A DNA stretch of 64,000 nucleotides from a virus. The notes under the pieces were generated by a model. It saw only the letters and a list, made by a program, of their open reading frames with translations, was not told where the DNA came from and made no database searches. Position numbers and translations under genes: made by a program. The stretch covers positions 31,228 to 95,227 of the IMG/VR virus record IMGVR_UViG_3300037261_000044, one strand, 5' to 3'. Below, piece by piece: positions 7,701-16,211 of the stretch (position 1 is its first letter; each line of letters begins with the position of its first letter).

Positions 7701-7768
7701 ATCTCTGCTCCGAAGACGGCGATGATGAGGGTGATGGCCCAGAGAATGGCGACGATAGCGACTGTCAT
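7697..7768 (-). CDS. 23-residue membrane peptide
   Basis: The peptide MTVAIVAILWAITLIIAVF plus four residues is one transmembrane helix. It has a strong GGAGG ribosome site, an ATGA overlap with the gene before it and a GTGA overlap with the Rad50 N-lobe gene after it, so translation is well supported despite its size. Function unknown. Confidence 0.62.
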   Translation of the reverse strand: MTVAIVAILWAITLIIAVFGAEM

Positions 7769-7947
7769 GGTACCTCCGTGGGGCAGATGGTGTGGATGAA
7801 TCCGAGAGGCTTGCCGGGGATGTTCACGATTTCCCGGCAGTTGGTAGGAGAGGCAGTTGGCCCGGTCGCAGCTTGGACGAACAGGAAGAGCGCCATCCCG
7901 AGGGTGACGCCTATCACTGCCACAACCGCGAGCCGGAAATGCCTCAC
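7765..7947 (-). CDS. Small single-pass membrane protein
   Basis: A 60-residue protein. Residues 6-25 form a transmembrane helix (LAVVAVIGVTLGMALFLFV), followed by a short outer domain with two cysteines (NCREI, HTICP) that could pair. The GTG start overlaps the previous stop (GTGA). It could be inner-membrane with an extracellular tail. Confidence 0.62.
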   Translation of the reverse strand: MRHFRLAVVAVIGVTLGMALFLFVQAATGPTASPTNCREIVNIPGKPLGFIHTICPTEVP

Positions 7948-8321
7948 CGGGCGGCAACCAACTTCGGCGGTACCGGTGTCGCAATCTCGCTCAGGTGGAG
8001 GTTCTGGATGATGAGGTGGTCGGCGACACGGAACGTGTCTTTGAAGTCCTCGTACACGATGGTAATCTGGCAGAAGCATCCACCGTCGCGGGCGATTATT
8101 TCCGCTGGTGGTTGCATGATGCCCATACCAACGACTTCTCCGATATGCTCCACCATTATCTCTTTGCCTTTGTCGTCCTTCTCGGGGACAAGGTAAGAGG
8201 ACTTCCTACCGAGTGCCCACGACTGCCCGGTGCCGCTGATGATGATGCTCTTCAGCTTAGCCTGCACCTGCACCTCGATGGGCTTCGGGACGCCGGGGCC
8301 ATTGCGTTGCTCTGCCATCAA
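7944..8321 (-). CDS. Hypothetical protein between uvsX and the membrane peptides
   Basis: A 125-residue beta-rich protein (IEVQVQAKLKSIIISGTGQS, later GGCFCQITIVYEDFKDTF). It is coupled by ATGA to the end of the UvsX gene. No family recognised. Position suggests a recombination accessory role. Confidence 0.65.
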   Translation of the reverse strand: MMAEQRNGPGVPKPIEVQVQAKLKSIIISGTGQSWALGRKSSYLVPEKDDKGKEIMVEHIGEVVGMGIMQPPAEIIARDGGCFCQITIVYEDFKDTFRVADHLIIQNLHLSEIATPVPPKLVAAR

Positions 8322-9589
8322 TCCTCCAATTCCTTCTCGAATGCCTCTAGTTCTGCGTCGGTCAGTGACCCGGCGTTCGGGCCTGTATCTTCGTCGCCTT
8401 CATCCTCCGCATCCACAGCGGTAGGAGTCTCGTCCAACACGAACCCTTCGAACCGGTGCGAGAGTTCATCGTCCATGGCCTTGCGGACAGCTTTGCACAC
8501 GGCGTCGTAGTCATCCGCCTTGGCGAAGTCCTTCGCGTACCACTTCTCGTCGCTGCCGCGCAGGTGGCAGAACGCGCCGACCTTGATGACGATGGCGGGC
8601 TTGGCGTCCAGCGCGAAGTCGAGAATCCACTTGTCGTTGTCCGGCCCCAGCGTCTTGCCCACCGTGATGAGGTTGAAGCGCGCGATGCGCCCCTTGGGGC
8701 CGCATTGGTTCTTCGCCACCTTGGCGGCAATCTTGATGCCGATGGCATTCTCTTCCTTCTGGTCTTCCTTTGGCACACCGACCGGCGCGACGAACCCGTA
8801 GGTCTTCATCGTGATGCGCACAGTGCAGTGGAACGCCAGCGGCTTCTGGGCGATGGTCGCCACTTTCGAACCCTTGTTGCCGGGGCCGGTGAACCCGATG
8901 GCTTCCTTCTCTTGGTTCACCGCGATGAGCGTGACGTTCTCGCGCGCCAGCTTGAAGCACAGTTTCTTGAGGTACTGCGACATCTGGCGCGCCGGAGAAC
9001 CCGGCTGGTTGTTGTCGTAGTTCGCCTCGAACTCCGCAGTGCTTGGCGTGGCTGCCACAGAGTCCCATGCTATCAGCACCTCTACGTCCGGGTCTTCGTC
9101 GCGGATGGCGTCAATCAGAACGTCAAGCTGTTGGAACACAAGCTGGATGTGCTCGGGATAGATAATCATGAGGGGCAGCGTGTCCTCGGTGGCGTCGCCG
9201 CGCGCGATGGCTGCCGGGAGGGTCTGGTCGTCATACAGGCCCAACCGCGCTGCATAGCGGCGGTCGAACTTGTACTCTGCGTCGATGTAGACTGTCTGCC
9301 CGCCACGCTTCTGGCACATGGCGAGGAACTTCGTCAGGGTGCTGGTCTTGCCAGCCTGCTCGTCACCTTGCAGGACGGTCATCCGGCCACGCGGTAGACC
9401 TCCGGCGTTACCCGCACCGATAGCGTAGTTGATAGCCAGCACGCCTGTGTCGCAGTATCCGGTGATGTCGCCATAGCCGCCGGACACGCTGATGCTCTCT
9501 TCGCCGAACTTCTTCTGCATCGCCTTCATGACGAGTTCGGTGATACGGGCTTTGTGCGCCGGAACCTTGGCTGCTGCTTTGCGTGGCAT
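8318..9589 (-). CDS. uvsX: UvsX/RecA-like recombinase
   Basis: A 423-residue RecA-fold protein. Walker A is LQGDEQAGKTSTL (about 73-85), Walker B is VEVLIAWDSVAAT (about 176), and the region after it (MSQYLKKLCFKLARENVTLI) matches UvsX/RecA. The C-terminal 45 residues are very acidic, a known way to modulate DNA binding. It catalyses strand exchange, with a gp32-like protein, a possible UvsY-like mediator and a UvsW-like helicase in the same block. Confidence 0.9.
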   Translation of the reverse strand: MPRKAAAKVPAHKARITELVMKAMQKKFGEESISVSGGYGDITGYCDTGVLAINYAIGAGNAGGLPRGRMTVLQGDEQAGKTSTLTKFLAMCQKRGGQTVYIDAEYKFDRRYAARLGLYDDQTLPAAIARGDATEDTLPLMIIYPEHIQLVFQQLDVLIDAIRDEDPDVEVLIAWDSVAATPSTAEFEANYDNNQPGSPARQMSQYLKKLCFKLARENVTLIAVNQEKEAIGFTGPGNKGSKVATIAQKPLAFHCTVRITMKTYGFVAPVGVPKEDQKEENAIGIKIAAKVAKNQCGPKGRIARFNLITVGKTLGPDNDKWILDFALDAKPAIVIKVGAFCHLRGSDEKWYAKDFAKADDYDAVCKAVRKAMDDELSHRFEGFVLDETPTAVDAEDEGDEDTGPNAGSLTDAELEAFEKELED

Positions 9590-9611
9590 GTGTAAATTAC
9601 ACCTTCTGCTA

Positions 9612-9657
9612 ATGGGGAGAGAGCATCCTTGCTCTCGGACATCCAGCCCCTCCCCAT
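9612..9657. promoter_or_regulatory. Two-tier stem-loop between ssDNA-binding protein and uvsX genes
   Basis: An outer 8-base stem (ATGGGGAG 9612-9619 with CTCCCCAT 9650-9657) encloses an inner hairpin (GAGAGCA with TGCTCTC, 9619-9636, TCCT loop). It fills most of the 95-base gap between the two genes, with no U-run after it. It may be a partial terminator, an RNA-processing site or an mRNA stabiliser that sets different levels of the two proteins. Confidence 0.6.
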
Positions 9658-9684
9658 CATTCCAGTCTTGGGCGCTGGGGTTCC

Positions 9685-10599
9685 CTAATCCTCGTCCCGC
9701 GAGCGCGTCGCCAAGCGGCGTCCACGCGGCGGGTCATCCTCGTCCTTGGCGGCAGACCGCTTCGGAGTCGGCTCGTCGTCATCGCGGGCGCGCCGGGGCT
9801 TCGGCTCGTCGTCGTCGCGGTTGCGACGCGGCGCTTCCGGCTCCGGGTCTTCCGGGTCTTCGTCACGCGACCGGCGCGGCTTCGGCTCGTCGTCGTCCAC
9901 CGACTTGCGGCGGGACTTCTCCGCTTCGGGCTTCGGCTTGTCGTCGTCGCTCACCACGTTGTTCCACGCGGCCTTCATCTGCTTGTTCGTCGCTGGCTCG
10001 CAGATGCCGAAGATGTCCGGCGGCTCGTTGGCTTCGAGGATGTCCACGACGTTCGACTCGTTGCGCCGGGGCCGCACCGCGTACTCCGTGCCGTACTGGC
10101 CCGAGCCGGACTTCTCGATGGTAATGTTGATGCCGTGCACCGGGTCGGTCAGGTCGCCGTACTCCTTGTCACGCATCAGCTTGGCAATCTGCTTGTGCGC
10201 CTTGATGCCAATGCCCATGACCTGAATGCCCTTGCGCAGGCTCGCCTCGCTGCTGGGGTCGATGATGCGGTAGAGGAACTGCCTCTTCGCATACATGTCC
10301 GTCGCCTTGTCCACGTCGGCATCGTCGTCGGACTTCTTCAGTTCGAGTTGCTTGTCGCAGAGGAAGCACTGGGCGTCCTCGTTGAGCGCCTTCGGGCAGT
10401 TGAAGGTCTTCTCCGCGTCGCCGATGCGCCAGTGCTGACCGCGCTTGGCGAAGGGCTTCTTCTCACCCGGCGCGGGCGGGCAGAGCCGCACCTCGTTGTC
10501 GCCGTCCTTGAACTTGAAGAAATCCGCACCGCCCGCCAAGTCCTCTTCGTACTGGTCGAGCGTTTCGGCCATGTCCGTCTGGCCCCATCCCTTAACCAT
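9685..10599 (-). CDS. gp32-like single-stranded DNA-binding protein
   Basis: 304 residues. The core matches phage gp32-type proteins: FFKFKDGDNEVRLCPP, HWRIGDAEKTFNCPKAL, then CFLCDKQLEL (zinc ligands) and QFLYRIIDPSSEASLRKGIQ. The last 90 residues alternate acidic and basic repeats (DDDEPKPRR, four to five copies). This is longer than the usual acidic tail, which recruits replication partners. AGGAG lies 9 bases before the ATG. It coats ssDNA for the helicase, polymerase and UvsX. Confidence 0.82.
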   Translation of the reverse strand: MVKGWGQTDMAETLDQYEEDLAGGADFFKFKDGDNEVRLCPPAPGEKKPFAKRGQHWRIGDAEKTFNCPKALNEDAQCFLCDKQLELKKSDDDADVDKATDMYAKRQFLYRIIDPSSEASLRKGIQVMGIGIKAHKQIAKLMRDKEYGDLTDPVHGINITIEKSGSGQYGTEYAVRPRRNESNVVDILEANEPPDIFGICEPATNKQMKAAWNNVVSDDDKPKPEAEKSRRKSVDDDEPKPRRSRDEDPEDPEPEAPRRNRDDDEPKPRRARDDDEPTPKRSAAKDEDDPPRGRRLATRSRDED

Positions 10600-10630
10600 G
10601 TCTGTGTTCTCCTTCTGCGCTTTCGGCGCT

Positions 10631-11089
10631 CTAACCCTCTGCTCGTGCCGCGTCGGCCAGCTTGGTCAACATGAACTGCTTCATCTTGATGGCCTCGCGC
10701 GCGTTCTCCAACATCGAGGCATCTTCTTGCGCCTCGGCGTAGACCGTGAGGCGCTTCTTGTACTCCGGGTTCGCTCTGACCGTGGCCTTCGCGTTGTCCA
10801 CGGTCGGCTGCTTCTCTCCACGCCCTGCGGCGTCGCTGAAGAGTTCAGACCATGCCTCAGAGTACCAGATGTCCAATGCCTGTTTCAAGTGCTCGGCTCG
10901 GGCGACGGCGCAGGACGTGTACTGGGCGATGTCGAAGTATTGGTTCGCCACCTTCATCATCTGCTCAATGATGTTGTTCGGGTCGAGGATGAGCAGGTCG
11001 GCCCACGCCGCGAGGTCAACCGCGACCTTGTGGCCGTACACGTCCACGTCGATGACGACGCTGGGGAAGTCGCTCTTAACCTTCGGCAT
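10631..11089 (-). CDS. Possible UvsY-like recombination mediator
   Basis: A 152-residue protein with a largely helical C-terminus (NPEYKKRLTVYAEAQEDA, NAREAIKMKQFMLTKLADAA). Size, helical pattern and location just upstream of the gp32-like and uvsX genes suggest a UvsY-type loader of UvsX onto coated ssDNA. Similarity is weak by eye, so the call rests mainly on context. Start ATG 11089 is preceded by AGGAAAAGG. Confidence 0.5.
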   Translation of the reverse strand: MPKVKSDFPSVVIDVDVYGHKVAVDLAAWADLLILDPNNIIEQMMKVANQYFDIAQYTSCAVARAEHLKQALDIWYSEAWSELFSDAAGRGEKQPTVDNAKATVRANPEYKKRLTVYAEAQEDASMLENAREAIKMKQFMLTKLADAARAEG

Positions 11090-11285
11090 TGGCCTTTTCC
11101 TCCGCGTCAATCGCGACCAGACATTCGTCCAGCCACTTTTCAAGTGCCGCCGCCTCACGCCGGTCGAGGCGCTGGGGGAAGTCGCCCTCCAATAGAACAC
11201 CGTCGCTGGGGTACGACACGTACCGGACGGTGAAACCGTTGGAAATTGCTTTCGCCTTGCAGAACGTCGAGAGTTTCTTAGTCAT
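11076..11285 (-). CDS. Hypothetical small protein
   Basis: A 69-residue protein starting MTKKLSTFCKAKAISNGF and ending with a helix rich in Glu/Ala (RREAAALEKWLDECLVAIDA). It overlaps the neighbouring genes by 8 and 14 bases, so it is part of the operon. Not recognised. Confidence 0.6.
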   Translation of the reverse strand: MTKKLSTFCKAKAISNGFTVRYVSYPSDGVLLEGDFPQRLDRREAAALEKWLDECLVAIDAEEKANAEG

Positions 11286-11520
11286 GGTTGTACACACTCC
11301 TAACTTTCCCGAGCACGTAGAACGTGTTGCGCGTCTCCACGGTGTCACCTTCGTGCAACGGTACTTCCTCTGGTGGCGACAGGATGAGCGACGTGTTCAC
11401 GACTGTCTCATCACGGAACCTTGGGTGGTCGCTCACGCTACCGTACAGCGTGTTCCACCCGGTACGCTGCCAGTTCTCGATGTGGACGGTCGGCTTCGCC
11501 GGGGCTTCAGCGTCAGGCAT
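11278..11520 (-). CDS. Hypothetical protein
   Basis: An 80-residue, beta-rich protein (IENWQRTGWNTLYGSVSDHP, VETRNTFYVLGKVRSVY). It overlaps the dNMP kinase gene by 8 bases. No domain recognised. Confidence 0.6.
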   Translation of the reverse strand: MPDAEAPAKPTVHIENWQRTGWNTLYGSVSDHPRFRDETVVNTSLILSPPEEVPLHEGDTVETRNTFYVLGKVRSVYNHD

Positions 11521-12244
11521 CTTTCTTCACCTCTTCCAGCGTAACCTTACCATCAGAGAGGACGAGCGTCACGATGCCCATCAACTGTACCCATGTTAGC
11601 TTGTCGCCGCCGTTGGTGTCAATGACGTACTGAGCGTCCCACGGCTTGCCGTCCATGTCGTCCAGCCAGTGCTCGCTGCTGTGGCTGAGCGTCACGCTGG
11701 CCTTCTCCACGTCGTACCCGAGCACTTCGGTCAGGTAGTCCATCTGACGGTCATGCTCAACGAGTAGGCGGATGTGGATGGCGTTCGGCCAGCGGTTCTT
11801 CACCGCCATCACTTCGCTGTCCCGGCGGATGCTGTCGAAGACGATACCGGACTCGATGCCAGCCTGCGCCAGCGTCTTGTACGCCTCGTCGGCGACGGCC
11901 ACGCACTGGTCGGCCCAGTACGACTTATCGCGGTTGCTGAAGAACTCGCCGTAGCCTTGCAGGAGCAGGCGGTACTCAGCTTTGGTCTTCTGGTCGAGCA
12001 TCTGCTGGTAGAACGGCTCCCAGCCATCGTCAGTTTCCCAGTCGTTGAACTGCGCTGCGATGTGACGCGCCAGCGATTCTTTCATCACGTCGGCAGGTGA
12101 GCCGGACACGAAGTGGAAGTCGGTCTTGAGCCGGTTGACAATCTGGGTCTTGCCCGCGCCGATGCCGCCGGACAGGATGAACACGTACTTCGGTTCCGGG
12201 ATAATGGGCTTCTTCTTCATGGGCGTCGGCTTCTTGGCGGTCAT
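11513..12244 (-). CDS. Deoxynucleoside monophosphate kinase-like P-loop protein
   Basis: 243 residues with Walker A in YVFILSGGIGAGKTQIV (about 26-34). SGIVFDSIRRDSEVMAV and IHIRLLVEHDRQMDYL follow, the layout of T4 gp1-type dNMP kinases. It would phosphorylate dNMPs for phage DNA synthesis and may act on nucleotides released by host DNA breakdown. The ATG overlaps the primase stop by 4 bases. Other P-loop NMP kinases remain possible. Confidence 0.75.
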   Translation of the reverse strand: MTAKKPTPMKKKPIIPEPKYVFILSGGIGAGKTQIVNRLKTDFHFVSGSPADVMKESLARHIAAQFNDWETDDGWEPFYQQMLDQKTKAEYRLLLQGYGEFFSNRDKSYWADQCVAVADEAYKTLAQAGIESGIVFDSIRRDSEVMAVKNRWPNAIHIRLLVEHDRQMDYLTEVLGYDVEKASVTLSHSSEHWLDDMDGKPWDAQYVIDTNGGDKLTWVQLMGIVTLVLSDGKVTLEEVKKDA

Positions 12245-13254
12245 AGTCTTACCCTCTCCACAACCTGCATCTCGCAGCCTGTCTGCTTGTTGAACACCCT
12301 CGGCGGGTGCGCCTCTTTTAGGAACTGTACCATGCGCTCGCGCCCAAGGGAAGCCGGGTCTTCACCCTCCGGCAACTCCACGACCGTGATGCTGTTGAAC
12401 TGCACCCGGAGCCGCCAGTAGTCGTCCCAGATTTCCTGCTTGGCGTCAGCATCCCAGCACAGGACTAACTCACGCACGCCTGCGTTCAAGAGCGCGTTCA
12501 CCTGCGTGTCCGTGACTTTCTTCCCGAACGAGGCCACCGCGATGTCCTCCATGGCGAGACAGTCGAAGACGCCCTCGGTGATGACGGCGCGCTCATGGCC
12601 CCAGACCTTTTCAAGGTTGAACAGGTAGCTGTACTGCTCGTTCTTCGGCGGCGTCAGCACCTTCTTTGGCTCGGTGTCGGAGATGGAGCGGGCCACCCAG
12701 TTCACCAACTGCCCGAGGTAGTAGACCGGCACGATGATGCGCTTGCGGTAGAACCCGGTCGCCACGAACCCGACCTGATACTCGCGAATCTGTGCGCCGG
12801 TCATGCGGGTGAGCGCGTACTCCCAGTAGCGGCGGGCAGTCTCCCCGTGACTGTCCGCCAGTAGGTGGAATCCTTCGGGTAGTTCGATGACATCTGGTAG
12901 CTCGATTGCTGCATCTTCAGCCTCCTGTTCGACAACGGTGTACTCGTCGTCCTCATAGATGCTGCTGCGCTGCGCCATGATGCGGTCGATGGCTTCGTTG
13001 ATGGTGCAGCGCGCAACCTTCTGGATGAGTGCGATGGCCCAGCCGGACTCGTGGCAGTAGTGGCACTTGAAGACGCCGACGCCGACCTTCACGTAGAACG
13101 ACGTGCGATGGTGGTGACACCACGGGCACTCGCCGGAGACCTCACCATTCCGCTCACGCGCATCCAACCCGGCGTTCTCTAGGAACGACTGGAAGTCGAA
13201 CGTACGCAGCGCGCGCCGGAGTTGTCCGGGAGTGGGGCCACTATTTCTTGGCAA
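12241..13254 (-). CDS. DnaG-type primase (zinc finger plus TOPRIM)
   Basis: About 337 residues from a TTG start at 13254, which has AAGGG upstream and a 14-base overlap. An ATG at 13311 would overlap the neighbour by 71 bases and lacks a ribosome site. The N-terminal zinc finger is CPWCHHH...FKCHYC (CHC2 type). The TOPRIM domain has AVITEGVFDCLAM (catalytic Glu) and LVLCWDADAK (DxD). It makes RNA primers for the helicase encoded just upstream. No helicase is fused. Confidence 0.9.
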   Translation of the reverse strand: MPRNSGPTPGQLRRALRTFDFQSFLENAGLDARERNGEVSGECPWCHHHRTSFYVKVGVGVFKCHYCHESGWAIALIQKVARCTINEAIDRIMAQRSSIYEDDEYTVVEQEAEDAAIELPDVIELPEGFHLLADSHGETARRYWEYALTRMTGAQIREYQVGFVATGFYRKRIIVPVYYLGQLVNWVARSISDTEPKKVLTPPKNEQYSYLFNLEKVWGHERAVITEGVFDCLAMEDIAVASFGKKVTDTQVNALLNAGVRELVLCWDADAKQEIWDDYWRLRVQFNSITVVELPEGEDPASLGRERMVQFLKEAHPPRVFNKQTGCEMQVVERVRL

Positions 13255-13552
13255 GAGGACGCCCTTTGGTATCGTGCCTACCGTACGGGTTGTTGTCGTA
13301 GGTCTTGCCATAGTGCTTGTGGTCGCCGCGCTTCATGCAGCGCACCGGCTTCTTGGGGGCAGGGGCCGCAGCAGGCGGGCACAGGGCCAAAGCCATATCG
13401 TGTGCAGCGCTGCACAACTCGGCGAAGAAGAGCGCGCGTAGAGCGGCAGGGAGGCGACCCTTGACGAGCACTTCGTTCATGTTCCAAACTTCGAGTTTGG
13501 TGGCGTCCGTCAGGTCTTTGTCGCTGGCATCAGGCTTCAGGAGCATCGTCAT
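13241..13552 (-). CDS. Hypothetical protein between helicase and primase genes
   Basis: A 103-residue protein starting MTMLLKPDASDKDL, with KGRLPAALRALFFAELC in the middle and a basic tail (GDHKHYGKTYDNNPYGRHD). GAAGGAAAG precedes ATG 13552. It is sandwiched between helicase and primase genes and overlaps both, so a replisome accessory role is plausible but unproven. Confidence 0.6.
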   Translation of the reverse strand: MTMLLKPDASDKDLTDATKLEVWNMNEVLVKGRLPAALRALFFAELCSAAHDMALALCPPAAAPAPKKPVRCMKRGDHKHYGKTYDNNPYGRHDTKGRPLAKK

Positions 13553-14981
13553 CTTTCCTTCGCGACTTCCAGTGGTTGGACGCCTCAACCTCGATGTCGG
13601 TCGTGTCGTCTTCCCAATCATCGCACACTAGCTTAGCCTGAGCATACCGCGTCTTGGCCTTCACCCACCAGTTGTCGCTGCCGCCGCGCCGCAGCTTGAG
13701 CAGGTGGAGAATGCGGATGCCGTTGTCCGTCTCATCCTCGGTGCCGTCCTCATCATTGCCAATCTCATGGCCCTCGTGTTCCTTCTGCTCCTTCGACATC
13801 GAAATGATTACGTCGGCAGTGAACGCTTTGCCCAGCGCATCGGCAATGTGATGCGTCAGCACGCGCTTGCCCTTGAGACCTTCGCGGTTGGCCTGCGCCG
13901 CCGTCCACAGGACGACGTTGTGTGTCTCAGCCAAGTCGCGCAGTTCCTCGAACACCGTCTGCAACTCTTCGTACTTCTTCGATTGGTGGCTGCTCCGGCG
14001 CGCGGCAGCCATCAGGTCACCGTAGTCTACGATGACGACGGTCGGCTTCCAGTCGGCGTCTTCGAGCCGGGAGAGGTACCCGGAAAGGTCTACAGCGGTG
14101 GTGTTCGACCCGACGAGCCGCATGATTTTCAGCTTGCCGCCGAAGGTCTTCATCTCTTCAAGGCGCTCGCGGTACGCTGGCGTCAGCACCTTGTAGGACT
14201 TCAGGATTTCGCTGTTGATAGAGAGCAGATTGTACATGTACCGGGCCAGCGTTTCCTCTTTCCCGTTCTCGAAGGAGAAGTGCACCACGTTGAAGCCCCG
14301 GCGGATGGCCTCTGACCCGATGTGCACGAGCATCTGGCTCTTGCCGTAGCCCAGTGGAGCCACGATGACGTTCAGTTCCTTGCGCCGCGCGCCGCCCTCA
14401 ATCTTCCGGTCGAGCGGGGCGATGCCGATGGGTACCGTTGACTGCTTCAGCGCCTCCGGGTCGAAGAACTCAAAGAAGCGGTCAGCGTCATCGGGGAGGT
14501 TCAGCCAGTCGTCGCTGTAGCGGCGAATCATCTGCGAGTCGCGCACCACCTGCACGGCTTGGTCGAGGTCGCCATCCTCGATGAGTTCCTGCGCCTCGTG
14601 CACAGCGTGCAACGTCGCGCGGTACGTGATGAAGTTCTCGAACGTGTCCTCGACGTACTTCCGGGTTACGTCATCGAGTTCGAAGTCGTCCAGCTTGTCG
14701 AGCACGCGGACGATGAGTTTCTTCTGCTCTGCGTCGGCCTGCTTGTCCGCTTCGAGCCGCATGCGCAGCGAGGGAATCTTCGGCGCGGTCTGGTACTTCT
14801 CGTAGTGGTCGATGGCCTGTGCGGTTATCCACTTCAGTTCCATCTCGCCCCACCACGCCGGGTTGAGCAGCGGGTAGTATTCGCGCAGGAACTTGCTGTT
14901 CACGCACAGCAAGCGGAACGCGGCGAGGATGAGCGTCGGCGACTTCTCGTACTCGTAAATGCTGTCGGCTTGAACTTTCAA
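13530..14981 (-). CDS. DnaB-type replicative helicase
   Basis: 483 residues with a small N-terminal helical domain and a RecA-type motor. Walker A is NVIVAPLGYGKSQMLVHIG (about 208-226), Walker B PTVVIVDYGDLM (about 320), with the DnaB-like AQANREGL and KAFTADVIISM after it. T4 gp41-like hexameric helicases have this order. It should unwind the fork 5' to 3' with the primase encoded just downstream. Confidence 0.9.
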   Translation of the reverse strand: MKVQADSIYEYEKSPTLILAAFRLLCVNSKFLREYYPLLNPAWWGEMELKWITAQAIDHYEKYQTAPKIPSLRMRLEADKQADAEQKKLIVRVLDKLDDFELDDVTRKYVEDTFENFITYRATLHAVHEAQELIEDGDLDQAVQVVRDSQMIRRYSDDWLNLPDDADRFFEFFDPEALKQSTVPIGIAPLDRKIEGGARRKELNVIVAPLGYGKSQMLVHIGSEAIRRGFNVVHFSFENGKEETLARYMYNLLSINSEILKSYKVLTPAYRERLEEMKTFGGKLKIMRLVGSNTTAVDLSGYLSRLEDADWKPTVVIVDYGDLMAAARRSSHQSKKYEELQTVFEELRDLAETHNVVLWTAAQANREGLKGKRVLTHHIADALGKAFTADVIISMSKEQKEHEGHEIGNDEDGTEDETDNGIRILHLLKLRRGGSDNWWVKAKTRYAQAKLVCDDWEDDTTDIEVEASNHWKSRRKDDDAPEA

Positions 14982-15754
14982 AGAGCGTCATCCTCAGCTA
15001 GGCGCGCCGCGCGCGCCGCCTCTGCATCTTTTCGTTCTTTGGTTTCTGCCCGGTAACGCGCGGCCTCTGCGTGGAACTCAGCCGTCTCTTCCGGGGTTGG
15101 TTCATGGCGACGCGCAGCAGCGTTGCGCGCTCCGACGATGCGGGCAGTTTCCCATCCCTTCTCGGTTACCATCGTCGCAAGAATCTTGTCCACGCTGTAG
15201 TAGAACGACACGAACCCGAGGTCGTCTGGTGCGGTCTCCGGCGGCGCAGTGAAGAACACGCGCGCCAGTTTCGTGGCCTCGTAGGGGTCGCCGTTGCACT
15301 TGGTCATCACCCGGCGTGCAAGGCTCACTTCTTTGGCGGTGCGCGGCCACTGGTGCTGGGTGTACTTGCGGTAGAGCAGGTCGTAGTTGTTCAGGAGATA
15401 GTTCAGGGCGTCTCCCGGCGGCATGGATTGCTTCACCTCACCGAGGTGCGGAGCCAGCGCGTCGAGGTCGAGGACGGTGATGTGCATGGAGGTGATGCGC
15501 CCCTTCTCGCTGAACTGTAATTGGCATTGTAGCATGCCCAGCTTTTGCATGTCGTTCAAGAAGACGGCGAGCACCATCGTGTCGTAGTTGTGACCGAAGA
15601 TGGCGCGTATCTCTTCAACGAGGTGACGGCTTTCCCCAAGGGGAAACGTCCGCAACCGGCGGTAGGCTTCGATGTGTGCCACACCTCGCATATCCCGAAA
15701 GTTCTCGTACTCAAGCGGCCCGAAGGCATTAGCAACGACGACGGTCTTCTGCAT
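14978..15754 (-). CDS. Hypothetical replication-region protein
   Basis: 258 residues, coupled by ATGA to the helicase gene. The C-terminal 50 residues form a long charged helix (EETAEFHAEAARYRAETK, KDAEAARAARLAEDD). The centre reads MPPGDALNYLLNNYDLLYRK. I do not recognise the family. A helicase loader is an attractive guess from the neighbouring helicase and the repeat array upstream, but nothing in the sequence proves it. Confidence 0.6.
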   Translation of the reverse strand: MQKTVVVANAFGPLEYENFRDMRGVAHIEAYRRLRTFPLGESRHLVEEIRAIFGHNYDTMVLAVFLNDMQKLGMLQCQLQFSEKGRITSMHITVLDLDALAPHLGEVKQSMPPGDALNYLLNNYDLLYRKYTQHQWPRTAKEVSLARRVMTKCNGDPYEATKLARVFFTAPPETAPDDLGFVSFYYSVDKILATMVTEKGWETARIVGARNAAARRHEPTPEETAEFHAEAARYRAETKERKDAEAARAARLAEDDAL

Positions 15755-15766
15755 TCCAAACCTCAG

Positions 15767-15902
15767 TCATTCCTCCCATTCCTCCCAATTCGGGCTATTC
15801 CTCCCATCTCTACTGTCTGTACTCTTCTTTATAAGTAGATGGGAGGAATGAGTTAAATTGGGAGGAATGACTGTTTTAGCTTCAATTTCATGGGAGGAAT
15901 CA
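15767..15902. repeat. Nested inverted-repeat array, six copies of TGGGAGGAAT
   Basis: Copies in one orientation lie at 15769-15778, 15778-15787 and 15797-15806, and in the other at 15840-15849, 15859-15868 and 15891-15900. They pair concentrically: 15797-15809 with 15837-15849 (13 bases exact), 15778-15790 with 15856-15868 (13 exact), and 15767-15779 with 15890-15902 (12 of 13). The centre is AT-rich (TTCTTTATAAG). It sits just beyond a winged-helix gene and upstream of the helicase region. It is a candidate replication origin or operator. Confidence 0.85.
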
Positions 15903-16211
15903 TTCCCACTCCCCCTCGTCTATTTCCACCAATCCCGCCCTGTCGAGACCTTCGAGGGCACGCATAAACCCAGCCTTGGTCATCGTGCCAGTCCCGCCCC
16001 AGATGGAGCCGTGCACGGTGTCACCTATTCCCCGAGCCATGGCTGCCACTGTCGTCCGGCCACCGAATGAGGGAGCCGTGGCTATCCACCGGAGGTACCG
16101 ATAGACCTGCTGCTCGGGCACCGTGAGTTTGTCGCGCGTCTGCTTCCAGACCGCTGGCTCTACCAACCCTTCGATACCGGGCGTTGCGGCGAGTGTTACG
16201 GTCTCATCCAT
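15900..16211 (-). CDS. Winged-helix DNA-binding protein, possible replication initiator or repressor
   Basis: A 103-residue protein. LTVPEQQVYRYLRWIATAP, TTVAAMARGIG and TKAGFMRALEGLDRAGLVEI form a helix-turn-helix with a wing, as in MarR or Rep-type proteins. Its stop codon lies inside the last TGGGAGGAAT copy, so the likely binding site directly adjoins the gene. Start ATG 16211 follows the previous stop (TGATG). I infer it binds the array, as initiator or autoregulator. Confidence 0.68.
   Translation of the reverse strand: MDETVTLAATPGIEGLVEPAVWKQTRDKLTVPEQQVYRYLRWIATAPSFGGRTTVAAMARGIGDTVHGSIWGGTGTMTKAGFMRALEGLDRAGLVEIDEGEWE

Noticed and set aside
9760-9910. DNA tandem repeats as a separate element
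   Set aside because: They simply encode the repeated acidic/basic tail of the ssDNA-binding protein.
14978-15754. Helicase loader assignment
   Set aside because: Only position supports it; no AAA or gp59-like motif is visible.
15767-15902. CRISPR array
   Set aside because: Repeats are 10 bases, inverted in the second half and unevenly spaced, unlike CRISPR repeats and spacers.
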